DNA of 64,000 nt from JANQQN01 sp964519665 (GTDB taxonomy: Bacteria > Myxococcota > Kuafuiibacteriia > Kuafuiibacteriales > Kuafuiibacteriaceae), in assembly GCA_964519665.1 (NCBI GenBank), contig CAZFIV010000025.1:1-64000 (forward strand), in the 5' to 3' direction. Positions 8,778 to 21,282 of the stretch are shown here, in pieces. The notes beneath the pieces are model-generated. The model searched no databases. It was not told the DNA's origin and saw nothing but the letters and a program-made list of their open reading frames with translations. Every line of letters begins with the position of its first letter. The stretch's first letter is position 1. The position numbers and the translations under genes are program-made.

Positions 8778-9710
8778 GTGGAGTCGGAGGTTCATGTTTT
8801 CGCGCCGGCAACGGTGGCCAACGTTGCGGCAGGGTTCGACGTGCTGGGTTTTTCGCTTCATCGACCCGGCGACGAGATCATCGCGCGCTTTTCGAGCGGT
8901 TCTGACCTCCGCATCACCCGCATCACCGGGTGTGGAGAGGTTCCGATCGAGGTCGAGCGCAATACTGGGGGCATCGCGGCGCGGGCGCTCATGAAGCATC
9001 TCGGCGTCGATCGGGGGATCGACCTCGAGATTCACAAAGGCATCCCCGTCGGCAGCGGCATCGGCTCCAGCGCCTGCAGCGCCGTGGCCGCCGTCGTCGC
9101 GGTCAACGAGCTTCTCGGCCGCCGACTATCGCGCGAGGCCCTTCTGCCGTTCGCCCTCGAAGGGGAGGCGGCCGCCAGCGGGGGCGCCATTCACGCCGAC
9201 AACGTCGGGCCGTGTCTGCTCGGCGGAATGATCTTGGTGCGCAGCAACGTCGACCTCGACACCATCCGCCTGCCGACGCCCGCCGGGCTGTACGCGGCGG
9301 TCGTTCTGCCCGACATGCAGATCCTGACGACGGCGGCGCGCGAAGTCCTGCGGTCGGAGATCCCCATGAAAGACGCGATCGCGCAGTGGGGCAATCTCGG
9401 CGGCTTGGTGGCGGGGCTGACGGCGGGCGATTTCGCGCTGATCGGCCGCGCCCTAAAAGACGTGGTGGCCGAGCCCTATCGCGCCCCGCTGATCCCCGGG
9501 TTTAACGCGGTCCGTGACGCCGCGATGGGCGAAGGAGCCCTCGGCTGCTCGATCTCGGGCGCGGGGCCGGCCCTGTTTGCGCTGTGCGAGGGCGACCAGT
9601 GCGCGTTTCGAGTGGCCATCGCGATGCAAGAGACCTTTCGGCGCCACGGCCTCGAGTCGGAGCGTTTCGTTTCATCGATCAACCCGCTCGGCGCCCAGCG
9701 CCTCAAGTGA
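8778..9710 (+). CDS. thrB: Homoserine kinase
   Basis: A 310-residue GHMP-family kinase that phosphorylates L-homoserine with ATP, the fourth step of threonine synthesis, in the cytoplasm. Seen: the N-terminal motif FAPATVANVAAGFDVLGFSL, the ATP-binding GHMP loop PVGSGIGSSACSAVAAV, and the C-terminal glycine motif GCSISGAGPALFALC. The start is GTG 8778 just after AGAAGGGGG; a TTG at 8760 and further open frame upstream are less likely because the family usually begins exactly at this VHVFAPAT segment. The gene is followed after 5 bases by thrC, forming a two-gene operon, and is divergent from the TIR gene. Confidence 0.96.
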   Translation: MESEVHVFAPATVANVAAGFDVLGFSLHRPGDEIIARFSSGSDLRITRITGCGEVPIEVERNTGGIAARALMKHLGVDRGIDLEIHKGIPVGSGIGSSACSAVAAVVAVNELLGRRLSREALLPFALEGEAAASGGAIHADNVGPCLLGGMILVRSNVDLDTIRLPTPAGLYAAVVLPDMQILTTAAREVLRSEIPMKDAIAQWGNLGGLVAGLTAGDFALIGRALKDVVAEPYRAPLIPGFNAVRDAAMGEGALGCSISGAGPALFALCEGDQCAFRVAIAMQETFRRHGLESERFVSSINPLGAQRLK

Positions 9711-9715
9711 CGGCT

Positions 9716-11020
9716 ATGCGCTTCAACAGCACTCGAAATCGCACTTCGACGGTCGACCTGCCCACCGCCGTGCTCACCGGTCTAGCGCCCGACGGGGGCC
9801 TATATTTGCCGGAGCGGTTGCCGTCGCTGCCCCATGCTTTTTGGGATCAGCTCCCGAACCTCGATTTCATCGAGGTCGCGACCGATTTTCTCGCCGCCCT
9901 GGTCGGGAACGCGCTCGCGAAGGATGAGCTGCGGGCGACGATCGAGGGCGCCTTTACTTTCGATGCACCCCTGGTGCCGGTGACCGACCGGATCTCGGTA
10001 CTCGAGCTCTTCCATGGCCCCACACTGGCTTTCAAAGACTTCGGCGCTCGGTTCATGGCTCGGTTGATGCTCAAGCTTCGCGGTACGCGAAAGCTCACCG
10101 TGCTCGTGGCGACGTCCGGAGATACCGGAGCGGCCGTCGCGGCCGGCTTTCACCGAGTGCCGGGCATCGACGTGTACGTGTTGTATCCCAGTCAGCGAGT
10201 GAGTCCTCTGCAGGAAAAGCAGCTCACGACCTGGGGCGACAACATCACCGCGTTGGAGATCGAGGGTACCTTCGACGACTGTCAGCGGATGGTGAAGGCG
10301 GCCTTTCTCGATCCCGGCTTGAGCGACCTCGGGCTGACCAGCGCGAACTCGATCAACATCGCTCGCCTGCTTCCTCAGTGCACCTACTACCTGCGGGCGA
10401 TGCAGCAGCTTCGTCGCGCTGAACCGGTGGTCTTCTCGGTCCCGAGCGGCAACCTGGGCAACGTCTGCGCGGGCATCATGGCCCATCTGGTGGGGCTCCC
10501 GGTGGAGCGATTCGTGGTGGCCCAGAACGCCAACGACGCCTTCGAACAGTATCTTCAGACGGGCGTCGTCCCCGAGCGCCGGGCGACCCGGACCTTGTCG
10601 AACGCGATGGACGTCTCGGTGCCCAGCAACCTCGAGCGCCTCACCGGGCTGCTTAGTCTCGAGCAGCTCCGGCATCTGACGATGTCGTCGACTCTGGACG
10701 ATCAGGGAACCCTCGCCGTGATGGCGCGGGTCGACCGCGCCCATGGCGTGGTGCTCGACCCGCATACCGCCGTGGGTTGGCACGGCGCGGAGCAGGCGTT
10801 GGATCAGCTCGGGCCGGGCGTTCAAGCGATCGTGCTGGCCACTGCGCACCCCGCCAAGTTTCCCGAGGTCGTCGAGGAGGCGATGGGTCGTCGGTCCGAC
10901 ACCCCAGAGCGGCTTCGTTCGATGGTCGACCGCCGCAAGGTGGCTTACCGGCTTCCCCCCGACCATCAGGCGCTCGAAGACGCGCTGCGGGGTCGGTTGT
11001 CGGCGCTTTCGGCAGACTGA
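9716..11020 (+). CDS. thrC: Threonine synthase
   Basis: A 434-residue PLP-dependent enzyme converting O-phosphohomoserine to threonine. Seen: the class II threonine synthase N-terminus (MRFNSTRNRTSTVDLPTAVL, then GLAPDGGLYLPE), the PLP lysine Lys107 in HGPTLAFKDFG, the substrate loop VATSGDTGAAVAAGF, and VPSGNLGNVCAGIMAH. The ATG at 9716 is chosen over earlier open codons because it starts the family's conserved N-terminus and lies 5 bases after the thrB stop, consistent with translational coupling. It is the product-forming partner of thrB. The end is 24 bases from the convergent GH26-like gene. Confidence 0.96.
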   Translation: MRFNSTRNRTSTVDLPTAVLTGLAPDGGLYLPERLPSLPHAFWDQLPNLDFIEVATDFLAALVGNALAKDELRATIEGAFTFDAPLVPVTDRISVLELFHGPTLAFKDFGARFMARLMLKLRGTRKLTVLVATSGDTGAAVAAGFHRVPGIDVYVLYPSQRVSPLQEKQLTTWGDNITALEIEGTFDDCQRMVKAAFLDPGLSDLGLTSANSINIARLLPQCTYYLRAMQQLRRAEPVVFSVPSGNLGNVCAGIMAHLVGLPVERFVVAQNANDAFEQYLQTGVVPERRATRTLSNAMDVSVPSNLERLTGLLSLEQLRHLTMSSTLDDQGTLAVMARVDRAHGVVLDPHTAVGWHGAEQALDQLGPGVQAIVLATAHPAKFPEVVEEAMGRRSDTPERLRSMVDRRKVAYRLPPDHQALEDALRGRLSALSAD

Positions 11021-11044
11021 GATATCGGCGCGACCGGCCGCCGC

Positions 11045-12190
11045 TCACGGGGACCGGCGCCAGGCGTCCATCCGCTGATTGAAGCGATCGGCGACGGTCT
11101 TGTTCACCTCGAGTCGCGAGTCACCCCAGAAGCCTTGGTCGTACGGAGGTCCCCACAAGACTTGGCGGTCCCAGTTGACGTTGATGTAGGCCACGGCCCG
11201 AATCACGTCGGCGTTGGCGTCGATGTAGTCGAAATAGGGGACGTACCAGGTCGCCCAGATCTCGTCGGCGGTGAGGCGCCGGACATTCTGAGCGGGCGGG
11301 CCGTCCCACACGGGGCCGATGTTGGCCCGAGATCCCACTTTGAGGTCGAAACCCTGCGGCGAGGATTCGGCGATCATGACCGGCTTGCTCTTTGCGCGGG
11401 CCCAGGCGACCACATCGTCGGCCAATGCTCGCTGTGTGCGAGGTTGGTAGCCTTTCGCCGGACGGTGTTCGTCCGCCGGCAGAAACCAGGACATCCCCAC
11501 CCAGTCGACATAGTCGTCACCCGGCCACCAAGCGGAGATATCGCTGTCGCCTCCGTCGAGGAGATTGTCGATCGGCGAAGCGCAGGCCTGCCACACGAAA
11601 GCGATGTTGTCTGCACCCGCGGCGCGCAGACGGTCGACGATATGCCGCCATGCCTGCTTGAAGGTCTCGGGGTCGGCATAGGCGGGGTTCCATGGGCCGT
11701 CGAACTCATACCCGATGCGCAGGAAGACCTGTCCGTCGACCCGGTCCGCGAAGTCGGCCAGCCGATCGATCTGGGGGTCAGCGGCGCCCGAAAGAACCCG
11801 TTGGAGGCCGTCAGATTCGCTGGCGGCGATCGAAAGGCCGATGGCCACGTGGGGGACACCGAAATCTCGAGCGGTTTGCAGGGCGCCGACCGGCCCCCCG
11901 CCCCAGCCGGTATCATCCTGGAGCTCCTGACCTTCGAGGTCGTAACCCAGCCCGCCGAAGACGGGCGGCGTCGACAGATCGTAGAGGCCGAGATAGGCCG
12001 TGGCGCCGTCTGGCTTGAGACAGCAGTCACTGTCGAAATAACCTCGGAGTGCCGACAGGTCTTGGCCAATGATGAATATGCGGTGGTCAGCGGTCACATG
12101 AGTCCCCTGAGCAGCAGCGGGGCGTTGGCCACGGGAAGGCATGCTGACGCATCCCCCGTAAATGACGCCGAGGGCCATCAGGGCCTTCAT
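11045..12190 (-). CDS. Glycoside hydrolase family 26-like lipoprotein
   Basis: About 381 residues. A short hydrophobic N-terminus ends in YGGC, a plausible lipobox, so the mature protein is probably membrane-attached in the envelope. The body fits the (beta/alpha)8 barrel of clan GH-A and is closest to GH26: the acid/base Glu sits in RIGYEFDGPWNP and the nucleophile Glu in KPVMIAESSPQG; DWVGMSWF is also typical. GH26 enzymes hydrolyse beta-mannans or related glycans, but substrate choice cannot be read here. Aromatic residues around the sites (FVWQACAS, SAWWPGDDY) fit a sugar-binding cleft. ATG 12190 is used; an in-frame GTG at 12205 is also possible, and neither has a clear ribosome site. 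It is divergent from the CsgG-like/SBP/OmpA gene. Confidence 0.8.
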   Translation of the reverse strand: MKALMALGVIYGGCVSMPSRGQRPAAAQGTHVTADHRIFIIGQDLSALRGYFDSDCCLKPDGATAYLGLYDLSTPPVFGGLGYDLEGQELQDDTGWGGGPVGALQTARDFGVPHVAIGLSIAASESDGLQRVLSGAADPQIDRLADFADRVDGQVFLRIGYEFDGPWNPAYADPETFKQAWRHIVDRLRAAGADNIAFVWQACASPIDNLLDGGDSDISAWWPGDDYVDWVGMSWFLPADEHRPAKGYQPRTQRALADDVVAWARAKSKPVMIAESSPQGFDLKVGSRANIGPVWDGPPAQNVRRLTADEIWATWYVPYFDYIDANADVIRAVAYINVNWDRQVLWGPPYDQGFWGDSRLEVNKTVADRFNQRMDAWRRSP

Positions 12191-12301
12191 CCTGGAAATC
12201 CGCACGGCGCTAGCCGTACCACATCGATGGGGGCATTCGAACGACGCCGTTCGACCAACCAGGCGTTGGCGTCGTTTGCATCGTCAGGTATCTCATCGAC
12301 T

Positions 12302-14209
12302 ATGCGCGCCTGGAGCCTCTCGCGGGTTGGGGTCGTCTCGTTTCTGTCGCTGTTGGCCGCCGTTCCGGCCGCCGCCGAGCCGGGCCAAGACGTGGTGGCG
12401 GTCTTCCCGGTCGAGCTTACGGGGCTGGAGCTTTCCGACGACCTGCGGACGTCGATCACCGCTTATGTCTCGAGCGTCATCGCAGAACAGGGCTATCGAG
12501 TGATTCCCCAACGCCAGTTGGAAGAGAAGCTGGCCGCTCTGATCAAGTCTGGCCACCGCGAACGGTACGATCCCAGTACCCAGGTTCAGGTTGGCGAGGC
12601 GGTCGCGGCTTCGCAGACGGCGACGACGCAGGTCATCAAGATCGCCGACATCTGCCGGGTGTCGGTGACCTTCTTCGACCTTCAACGCAGCGTCTCGTCC
12701 TTTTCTCGGGGGGAGGACGGCGAGTGTGATGCGCGGGGACTTCGAAGGTCGGTGCAGTCCGTCGTGGCCAGCCTTCCGGTGCCCGGCGGTTCGTCTCCGC
12801 TTGCTTCGAGGGTACGTCGCAAAGCGTCCAAGCCCGGCCGCCTGACCGTAGGGGTCCCCACCTGGGGGGGCTACGCGGGGGGAATCTACTTCAACGGCGG
12901 GGTCGACCCGTCCTCGCGGTCGCGGTTCAAGCGCGACTACCAGCTGTCCGTTCAATTCAAGCGTCTCGACAGCATCGACGCGTCGGTCCGAGCGTGGAAC
13001 GCCGGCGAGGTCGACGTCATGTGGATCACCGTCGACGACCTCCCGACGGAATATCGTCGCATCGCGCGCCAACGACCCCGTTTGTTCCTGCAGACGGCGT
13101 GGTCGCGGGGCGAAGAGGTCCTCGTGGTGCGAGAGTCGATCCGCGACCTCAACGATCTGCAGGGCCGACGCATCGCGCTCGAGAAGAATACGACCGCCCA
13201 CAGTTTTCTTTTGATCTCCCTCGACCTCGCCGGACTGGCTTACGACGACGTCGAGGTCATCGCGGCCCGGAACAATCGGGATGCCGCCGACCTGTTCATT
13301 CGGGGCCGGGCCGACGCGGCCATCGTGTGGGTCGACGAAGACGAGCGGATCCTCGATCAGGTGCCCGGCGCGTACCGGCTCGAGACCAGCGAGGACGCGA
13401 GTTATCTGATCGCGGAGTGTTTGGTGGTCAAACGCTTGACCCAACGCGACCAACCCGACGCCGTCGCCGCGCTCGCTGAAGGATGGTTGCGCGCCAACGC
13501 CGAGCTGGCCGACCCCGACAATCGGGGGGCGCGGTCCGAGGCGATTCGCCTCCTGGTCAACGACCTCGGGGTGTCTCGTCACGTCGCCGAACGCGAGATG
13601 GAGCTCGTCCGGTTCGCGACCCTCGGCGACAACATCAACTTCTTCGGCGACAACCCCGGTTACCGGGGCGAAAAGGGCGAAGACCTATACGACTACTTCT
13701 GGCCCCGCTACCGCGCGATCGACCGCACGATTCCTCGCCAGCCACGGTGGCGCAACCTCGCCGACGACTCGATCGTTCGAGACATCACGCTTTCCGGCCG
13801 ACAACACGAGGCCGAGCCCCTTCACGACTTCGAGTATTGCCTCGAGTCGAGCCATCAACGCCAGCTGTCGAAGAAGGGGTTGTCGGTCACCTTCCCGTCC
13901 GGTCGCTCGACCCTCAGTCGAGATGCCGAACGGTTCATCGACGCGGAATTCGGTCACCTGGCCGAGATCTACTTCAACGATTGTATTCGAATCGAAGGCA
14001 ACACGGACAGCACCGGCCCTGACCACCTACACCAGCCGCTGTCCAAGCGGCGCGCCGAGGCGGTCAAGCGGCACTTGGTCGATCGCTACGGCTTCGACCC
14101 TCGCCGAATCATCACCGTCGGCAACGGTCACTCACGGCCGGTCGCTTCGAACGGTACCGCCGAAGGACGAGCCAAGAACCGCCGGACCGACTTCGAACTG
14201 CTGCACTGA
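12302..14209 (+). CDS. CsgG-like / solute-binding / OmpA three-part envelope fusion
   Basis: A 635-residue protein starting with a signal peptide (SRVGVVSFLSLLAAVPAAA). Residues about 26-165 look like the CsgG/FlgO type of envelope domain (VVAVFPVELTGLELSDDLRT, ITAYVSSVIAEQGYRVIPQR). Residues about 180-440 resemble an ABC-type periplasmic binding domain of the NMT1/phosphate type (RLTVGVPTWGGYAGGIYFNG, AGEVDVMWITVDDLP, LNDLQGRRIALEKNTTAHS). Residues about 525-635 are an OmpA peptidoglycan-binding domain (GNTDSTG, LSKRRAEAVKRHL, GRAKNRRTDFEL). SBP-OmpA fusions are known; the extra N-terminal domain is less usual. The likely role is a peptidoglycan-anchored sensor or binding protein. ATG 12302 is chosen for the signal peptide; the frame is open for a further 389 codons upstream, but that part is antisense to the GH26-like gene. 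No transporter genes are adjacent. Confidence 0.85.
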   Translation: MRAWSLSRVGVVSFLSLLAAVPAAAEPGQDVVAVFPVELTGLELSDDLRTSITAYVSSVIAEQGYRVIPQRQLEEKLAALIKSGHRERYDPSTQVQVGEAVAASQTATTQVIKIADICRVSVTFFDLQRSVSSFSRGEDGECDARGLRRSVQSVVASLPVPGGSSPLASRVRRKASKPGRLTVGVPTWGGYAGGIYFNGGVDPSSRSRFKRDYQLSVQFKRLDSIDASVRAWNAGEVDVMWITVDDLPTEYRRIARQRPRLFLQTAWSRGEEVLVVRESIRDLNDLQGRRIALEKNTTAHSFLLISLDLAGLAYDDVEVIAARNNRDAADLFIRGRADAAIVWVDEDERILDQVPGAYRLETSEDASYLIAECLVVKRLTQRDQPDAVAALAEGWLRANAELADPDNRGARSEAIRLLVNDLGVSRHVAEREMELVRFATLGDNINFFGDNPGYRGEKGEDLYDYFWPRYRAIDRTIPRQPRWRNLADDSIVRDITLSGRQHEAEPLHDFEYCLESSHQRQLSKKGLSVTFPSGRSTLSRDAERFIDAEFGHLAEIYFNDCIRIEGNTDSTGPDHLHQPLSKRRAEAVKRHLVDRYGFDPRRIITVGNGHSRPVASNGTAEGRAKNRRTDFELLH

Positions 14210-14529
14210 GCCTTCGATCGCTTCTCGCCCGAGCCTCGGAGGATCTTCCACGCAAACGAAACCGAGATTGCGACCCTTGCCGAGCACCGCGCCGACCGGC
14301 GGGCCCAGGACCCCATCCTGCAAATGGGGGAAAACATGGCGCGGCTGGACAGTGCAACGAGCGGCTTCGGATGTGGTAACGTCTCCACGTGCCGCGCTCC
14401 AGAGTCTCTGCCCCTTCATCCTCGCGCCGAGCGTCGCGCTCGAGCTCTGCCCCGAAGTCTCGTCAGGGGCCGAAGGGCGTATTCGGCTCTTTGGGCCGAT
14501 GGCGGTTTATCGATGGGGTCGTAGCCGAT

Positions 14530-15102
14530 ATGGCCTCGGTTCGCCGGCCGGCGTCGCTGGGCGTTCAGGCCAAGCTCAAGATCGGTCCGGTCGACGACCC
14601 GCTCGAGCGTGAAGCCGACCGCGTGGCCGACCAAGTCCTCCGAAGCCCGTCGGCGCCCGGGGTCCAGCTCGCCGGCGCAGATGAGCTGCAGCGCCAAATG
14701 CCGGAAGAGGAAGAAGAAGAGCTGCAGATGATGCCGAAAGAAGAAGAAGAAGAGCTGCAGATGATGGCCGACGGTTCGGGCAGCCGGCAGCCGTCCCCGA
14801 CGCTGAGCAGTCGCGTGCAGCAGCTCCGAAGCGGAGGCGAACCGATGTCACCGTCGGTGCGCTCGTACTTCGAGCCTCGATTCGGCGTCGACTTTTCCGG
14901 CGTTCGAATACACCGCGATTCTCAGGCGGCGACCACCGCCCACATGCTCCGCGCCAAGGCCTTCACCGCGGGGCGTCACATCACCTTTGGTGAGCAGCAG
15001 TACCGTCCCGAAACATCCTCCGGCCGTCGGTTGATCGCGCACGAGCTCACCCACGTCATTCAGCAGGGCAAGGCCGGACGAGGCGGAAACCGACGCTCGT
15101 AG
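14530..15102 (+). CDS. DUF4157 domain protein (eCIS-associated core domain), stand-alone
   Basis: A 190-residue protein. Residues about 65-80 hold acidic repeats (MPEEEEEELQMMPKEEEEEL), a hallmark of DUF4157 proteins. Residues about 100-180 are the DUF4157 domain itself (FEPRFGVDFSGVRIHRDSQA, AKAFTAGRHITFGEQQY) ending in a zinc-protease-like HELTH (His171, Glu172, His175). DUF4157 is found in cargo of extracellular contractile injection systems and in other large secreted proteins. Here it is almost the whole protein: only about 15 residues follow HELTH and no effector domain is attached. A GTG start at 14389, adding a Ser/Arg-rich leader, is possible. No contractile-sheath or baseplate genes are in the window. 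Confidence 0.85.
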   Translation: MASVRRPASLGVQAKLKIGPVDDPLEREADRVADQVLRSPSAPGVQLAGADELQRQMPEEEEEELQMMPKEEEEELQMMADGSGSRQPSPTLSSRVQQLRSGGEPMSPSVRSYFEPRFGVDFSGVRIHRDSQAATTAHMLRAKAFTAGRHITFGEQQYRPETSSGRRLIAHELTHVIQQGKAGRGGNRRS

Positions 15103-15269
15103 GCCGTTACGCCTCCACTTGGGGTCGATGGCACGTTGACCCGTTATTTCGCTTGGGGTGTTCCCAGCGAACGCAGAAACCCCCCGGGACGGTCTTGCAG
15201 CCGGCTCCGAGCGAAGCGCACGTTCAATTGACATAAGATCGGGATGCGGCGCGTGATGGCGGCCAAGCT

Positions 15270-16489
15270 ATGGGTCCCCTCATCATTTCCCGACGCCGGG
15301 TTGCCGTCGGGTTGTCCCTCGTCGCGGGGCTGGTCGTCGCTCTGGGCAGCTCGGCTTGCCAGGACGCGGGCTCGGGCCGCGGGCGGGGCCGCCGGGCGGC
15401 TCCGGTGGCCGTCGCCGAGGTGGCGCGCGGTCGAATCGTGCTTCGGCGGGTGTATAGCGGTACGCTCGAGGCGCCGGCCCGTTTCGTCGTGGCCCCCAAG
15501 ATCCGCGGTCGGATCGAGCACCTGGCGGTCGATATTGGCGATCCCGTCGAACGGAACCAGGTGGTGGCCGAGCTGGACGACGACGAGTTGACGCAGGCGG
15601 TCGCTCAAGCCGAGGCCGAGCTTGCGGTCACGAAGGCGAATCTAAAGGCGGCTCGGAGCGCGCTGGCGATCGCCGCTCGCGACCTCGAGCGGGTTCAAAC
15701 CCTGCGCCGGCGCGGGGTGAGCTCGGAGTCGCAGCTGGATACGGCCCGGGCAACCCGGCTTGCTCGGCAAGCCGAGCTCGACGTAGCGACCGCGGAGGTG
15801 ACTCGGGCTGAAGCGGCGGTCGACGCGACCCGGGTGCGGCTGGCGTACACCGAAGTGCGCGCGGTATGGAGCGGTGGAGAGTCCAGCCGGGTGGTCGCCG
15901 AGCGGTTCGTCGCCGAAGGGGCCCTCGTGGCCGAAAATGCGCCCCTGCTGTCGATCGTCGAGCTGAATCCTCTCCGCAGCATCATCTTTGTGGCCGAGAA
16001 GGACTACGGGCGCCTCGAAGTTGGGCTTCGGGCCGACCTCGCCACTGACGCGTATCCGGGTGAGCGCTTCGTGGCGCGGGTCGCTCGGATCGCGCCGGTG
16101 TTCGAGCCCGGATCTCGACAAGCTCGGGTGGAGCTGGTGGTCGACAACCCGGACGGTCGACTAAAGCCCGGCATGTTCGTTCGGGCCACCGTGGCGCTCG
16201 AAACGGTCGACGACGCGGTCATCGTGCCCTTCGCCGCGGTGACGTCCCGAGACGACGAAGAAGGCGTGTTCATCACCGACGACGCCGGCGACCAGGTCCG
16301 CTGGGTCGCGGTCGAGCTAGGCATTCGGGAAGGCAACCGGGTCCAGATCCGCGCGCCGGCTTTGAAGGGGCGAGTGGTGACGCTCGGGCAGCAGCTCATC
16401 GACGACGGCTCGAAGATCAGCATACCCGGGTCGGCCGCCCAACCCGTCGACCCGGAAGGAACGCTCGATAATCCGCAGCAGGTTGCGCC

Positions 16490-16493
<4 letters not shown>
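15270..16493 (+). CDS. RND efflux periplasmic adaptor (membrane fusion protein)
   Basis: A 407-residue HlyD/AcrA-type adaptor bridging the inner-membrane pump and outer-membrane channel. The N-terminus carries a signal with lipobox LGSSAC, so it is probably a lipoprotein. Then come the barrel-sandwich start (VVAPKIRGRIEHLAVDIGD), a long alpha-hairpin (about residues 105-190, ELTQAVAQAEAELAVTKANL), the second half-lipoyl region and a beta-barrel ending LKPGMFVRATVALE. The stop overlaps the pump start by 4 bases (GTGA). A TTGACA at 15228 lies upstream but no matching -10 is evident. It is the first gene of a three-gene efflux operon. Confidence 0.94.
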
Positions 16494-19611
<3,118 letters not shown>

Positions 19612-19615
<4 letters not shown>

Positions 19616-21219
19616 CTCGTCGATCGTGGTGGGGGCTCGGCGTCATCGTCACCATCGCCTGTGCGGCGCCGGAGGTGGTACCCCCCCAGTTCAAAACCGG
19701 GCCCGCGCAGGCCCCCCCCATTGCGGCCGAAGCTTTGATGCCCCCGGCCGAAGGCGTGGTTGCGGCCGAGATCGAGGGGGCGATCGCCGCATCGGCCGGC
19801 CGGTCATCCGACGCGCCGCTGGCGTTGAGCGTCGAGGAAGCGACCTTGCTGGCCCTTCAGAACAACCGCGACCTGCGGGTGCAGTCGTTCGGCCCGGTGG
19901 TGGCGGGCACGTTCGCACGAATAGAGCAGGGCGTTTTCGATCCGGAGTTGTTCTTGGACGCCCAGTATCGGCGCGAGCGCGCGTCGCAGACCGCGCGGGC
20001 GACCGGCGAGCGATTTGACGTCGAAGGCAGCAGCACCGACGTCAGTTTGGGCATCCGACAGCGATTCTCGACCGGTACCGACGTCGAGGCGGTGTTCGGA
20101 CATCAACTCGACGAATCGGACCTGACGCCGACGCTTCAGCAGGCTCGGGTCGGTCTCACGGTTACGCAGGCACTCCTGAGAGGCCTGGGGCCGGCGGTGA
20201 ACTTGGCCGCCGTCCGCCAGGCCGAGCTCGAGGCCGAGGCCAGCGAGTATCAGCTCACGGCCTTTACCCAGTCGTTGGTGGCCGACACCGAGACCGCGTA
20301 TTGGACTTACGCGCTCGCAGAGCAAGAGATCGCGATCTTCGAGCGTTCGTTGGAGGTCGCTCGCAAGGAAGCGAGCGACATCGAAGACCGCATCGACGTG
20401 GGGCTCTTGCCAGAGCTCGAAGTCGCCGCGGCCAAGGCCGAAGTCGCCCGCCGCGAGCAGGCGCTCATCGATGCGAACAGTCGGCTGGAAGAGGCGAGGC
20501 TTCGACTCAACCGGTTGGTCAATTCGGACCCTACCGGGAGTCTGGGGGTTCTTTTCGAGGTCACCAGCCCGCCCCGCCCCGAACCCGATGAGATCCCACT
20601 TACCGACGTTCCTTCTCGGCTCGAGCTCGCCGACCGGTATCGGCCCGACCTGGCCGAGGCGCGTCTTCGACGGCGCCAGAATCGCCTTCAGACCGTCGTC
20701 ACCCGCAACGGGGTCTTGCCGCGGCTCGACTTCTTCGTGGCGCTCGGCAAATCGGGCTTCGCAGAGGCGTTCGGGGCCTCGTTCGACAACCTGGGCGAAC
20801 CGACGTACGACGTGACCGCGGGGGTGAGCCTCAGCCAGTTCCTCGGCAATCGGGCGGCGGTCGGCCGCGACCTCGCCGCGCATGCCAACCTGCGGCAGGC
20901 CGACGCGGCGGTCGAGAACCTCCGGCAGTTCGCGTTCTTCGAGGTTCGTCTCGCGCTCAACGAGCTCGACCGGGCTCGGGCGCAGGTCAACGCCACCGCG
21001 ACCACCCGGGCCCTTCAGGAGCGGGCGGTGGTGGCCGAGAAAGAGCGCTTCGAGGTCGGAACCGGTACCGCGCTGGCCGTCGCCCAAGCGCAGCGCGACT
21101 TGCTGGCGAGCCAGATCGATGAAGTGCGGGCGGTCGTCGACTATCGCCGGGCGCTCATTCGCCTGTACGAAGCGGAAGGTACGCTCCTGCTCCGACGCGG
21201 GATCACCGTCGCCCGCTGA
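19612..21219 (+). CDS. Outer-membrane efflux channel, TolC-like
   Basis: A 535-residue protein of the outer membrane efflux family. A short signal with a plausible lipobox (VIVTIAC) suggests a lipid-anchored channel like OprM. Two OEP repeats are visible: the first around residues 65-290 (SVEEATLLALQNNRDLRVQS, then LLPELEVAAAKAEVARREQA) and the second around 320-530 (LADRYRPDLAEARLRRRQNR, LAVAQAQRDLLASQIDEVRA). These would form the trans-periplasmic alpha-barrel. It is the third gene of the efflux operon, overlapping the pump gene by 4 bases. Confidence 0.93.
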
Positions 21220-21282
21220 TCGTCGCGGGTTTGAATACGTCCGGTGGATGAAACAGGGGCCAAAGGGTGCTACATCGCGCCC

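Noticed and set aside
11135..12301. Long open plus-strand frame upstream of the CsgG-like/SBP/OmpA gene, which would add 389 residues
   Set aside because: It is antisense to the GH26-like gene, has no recognisable domain and precedes a good signal peptide at 12302; it is a shadow frame of GC-rich coding DNA.
15228..15256. TTGACA as a promoter for the efflux operon
   Set aside because: No acceptable -10 box at 16-18 bases; left out as a feature.
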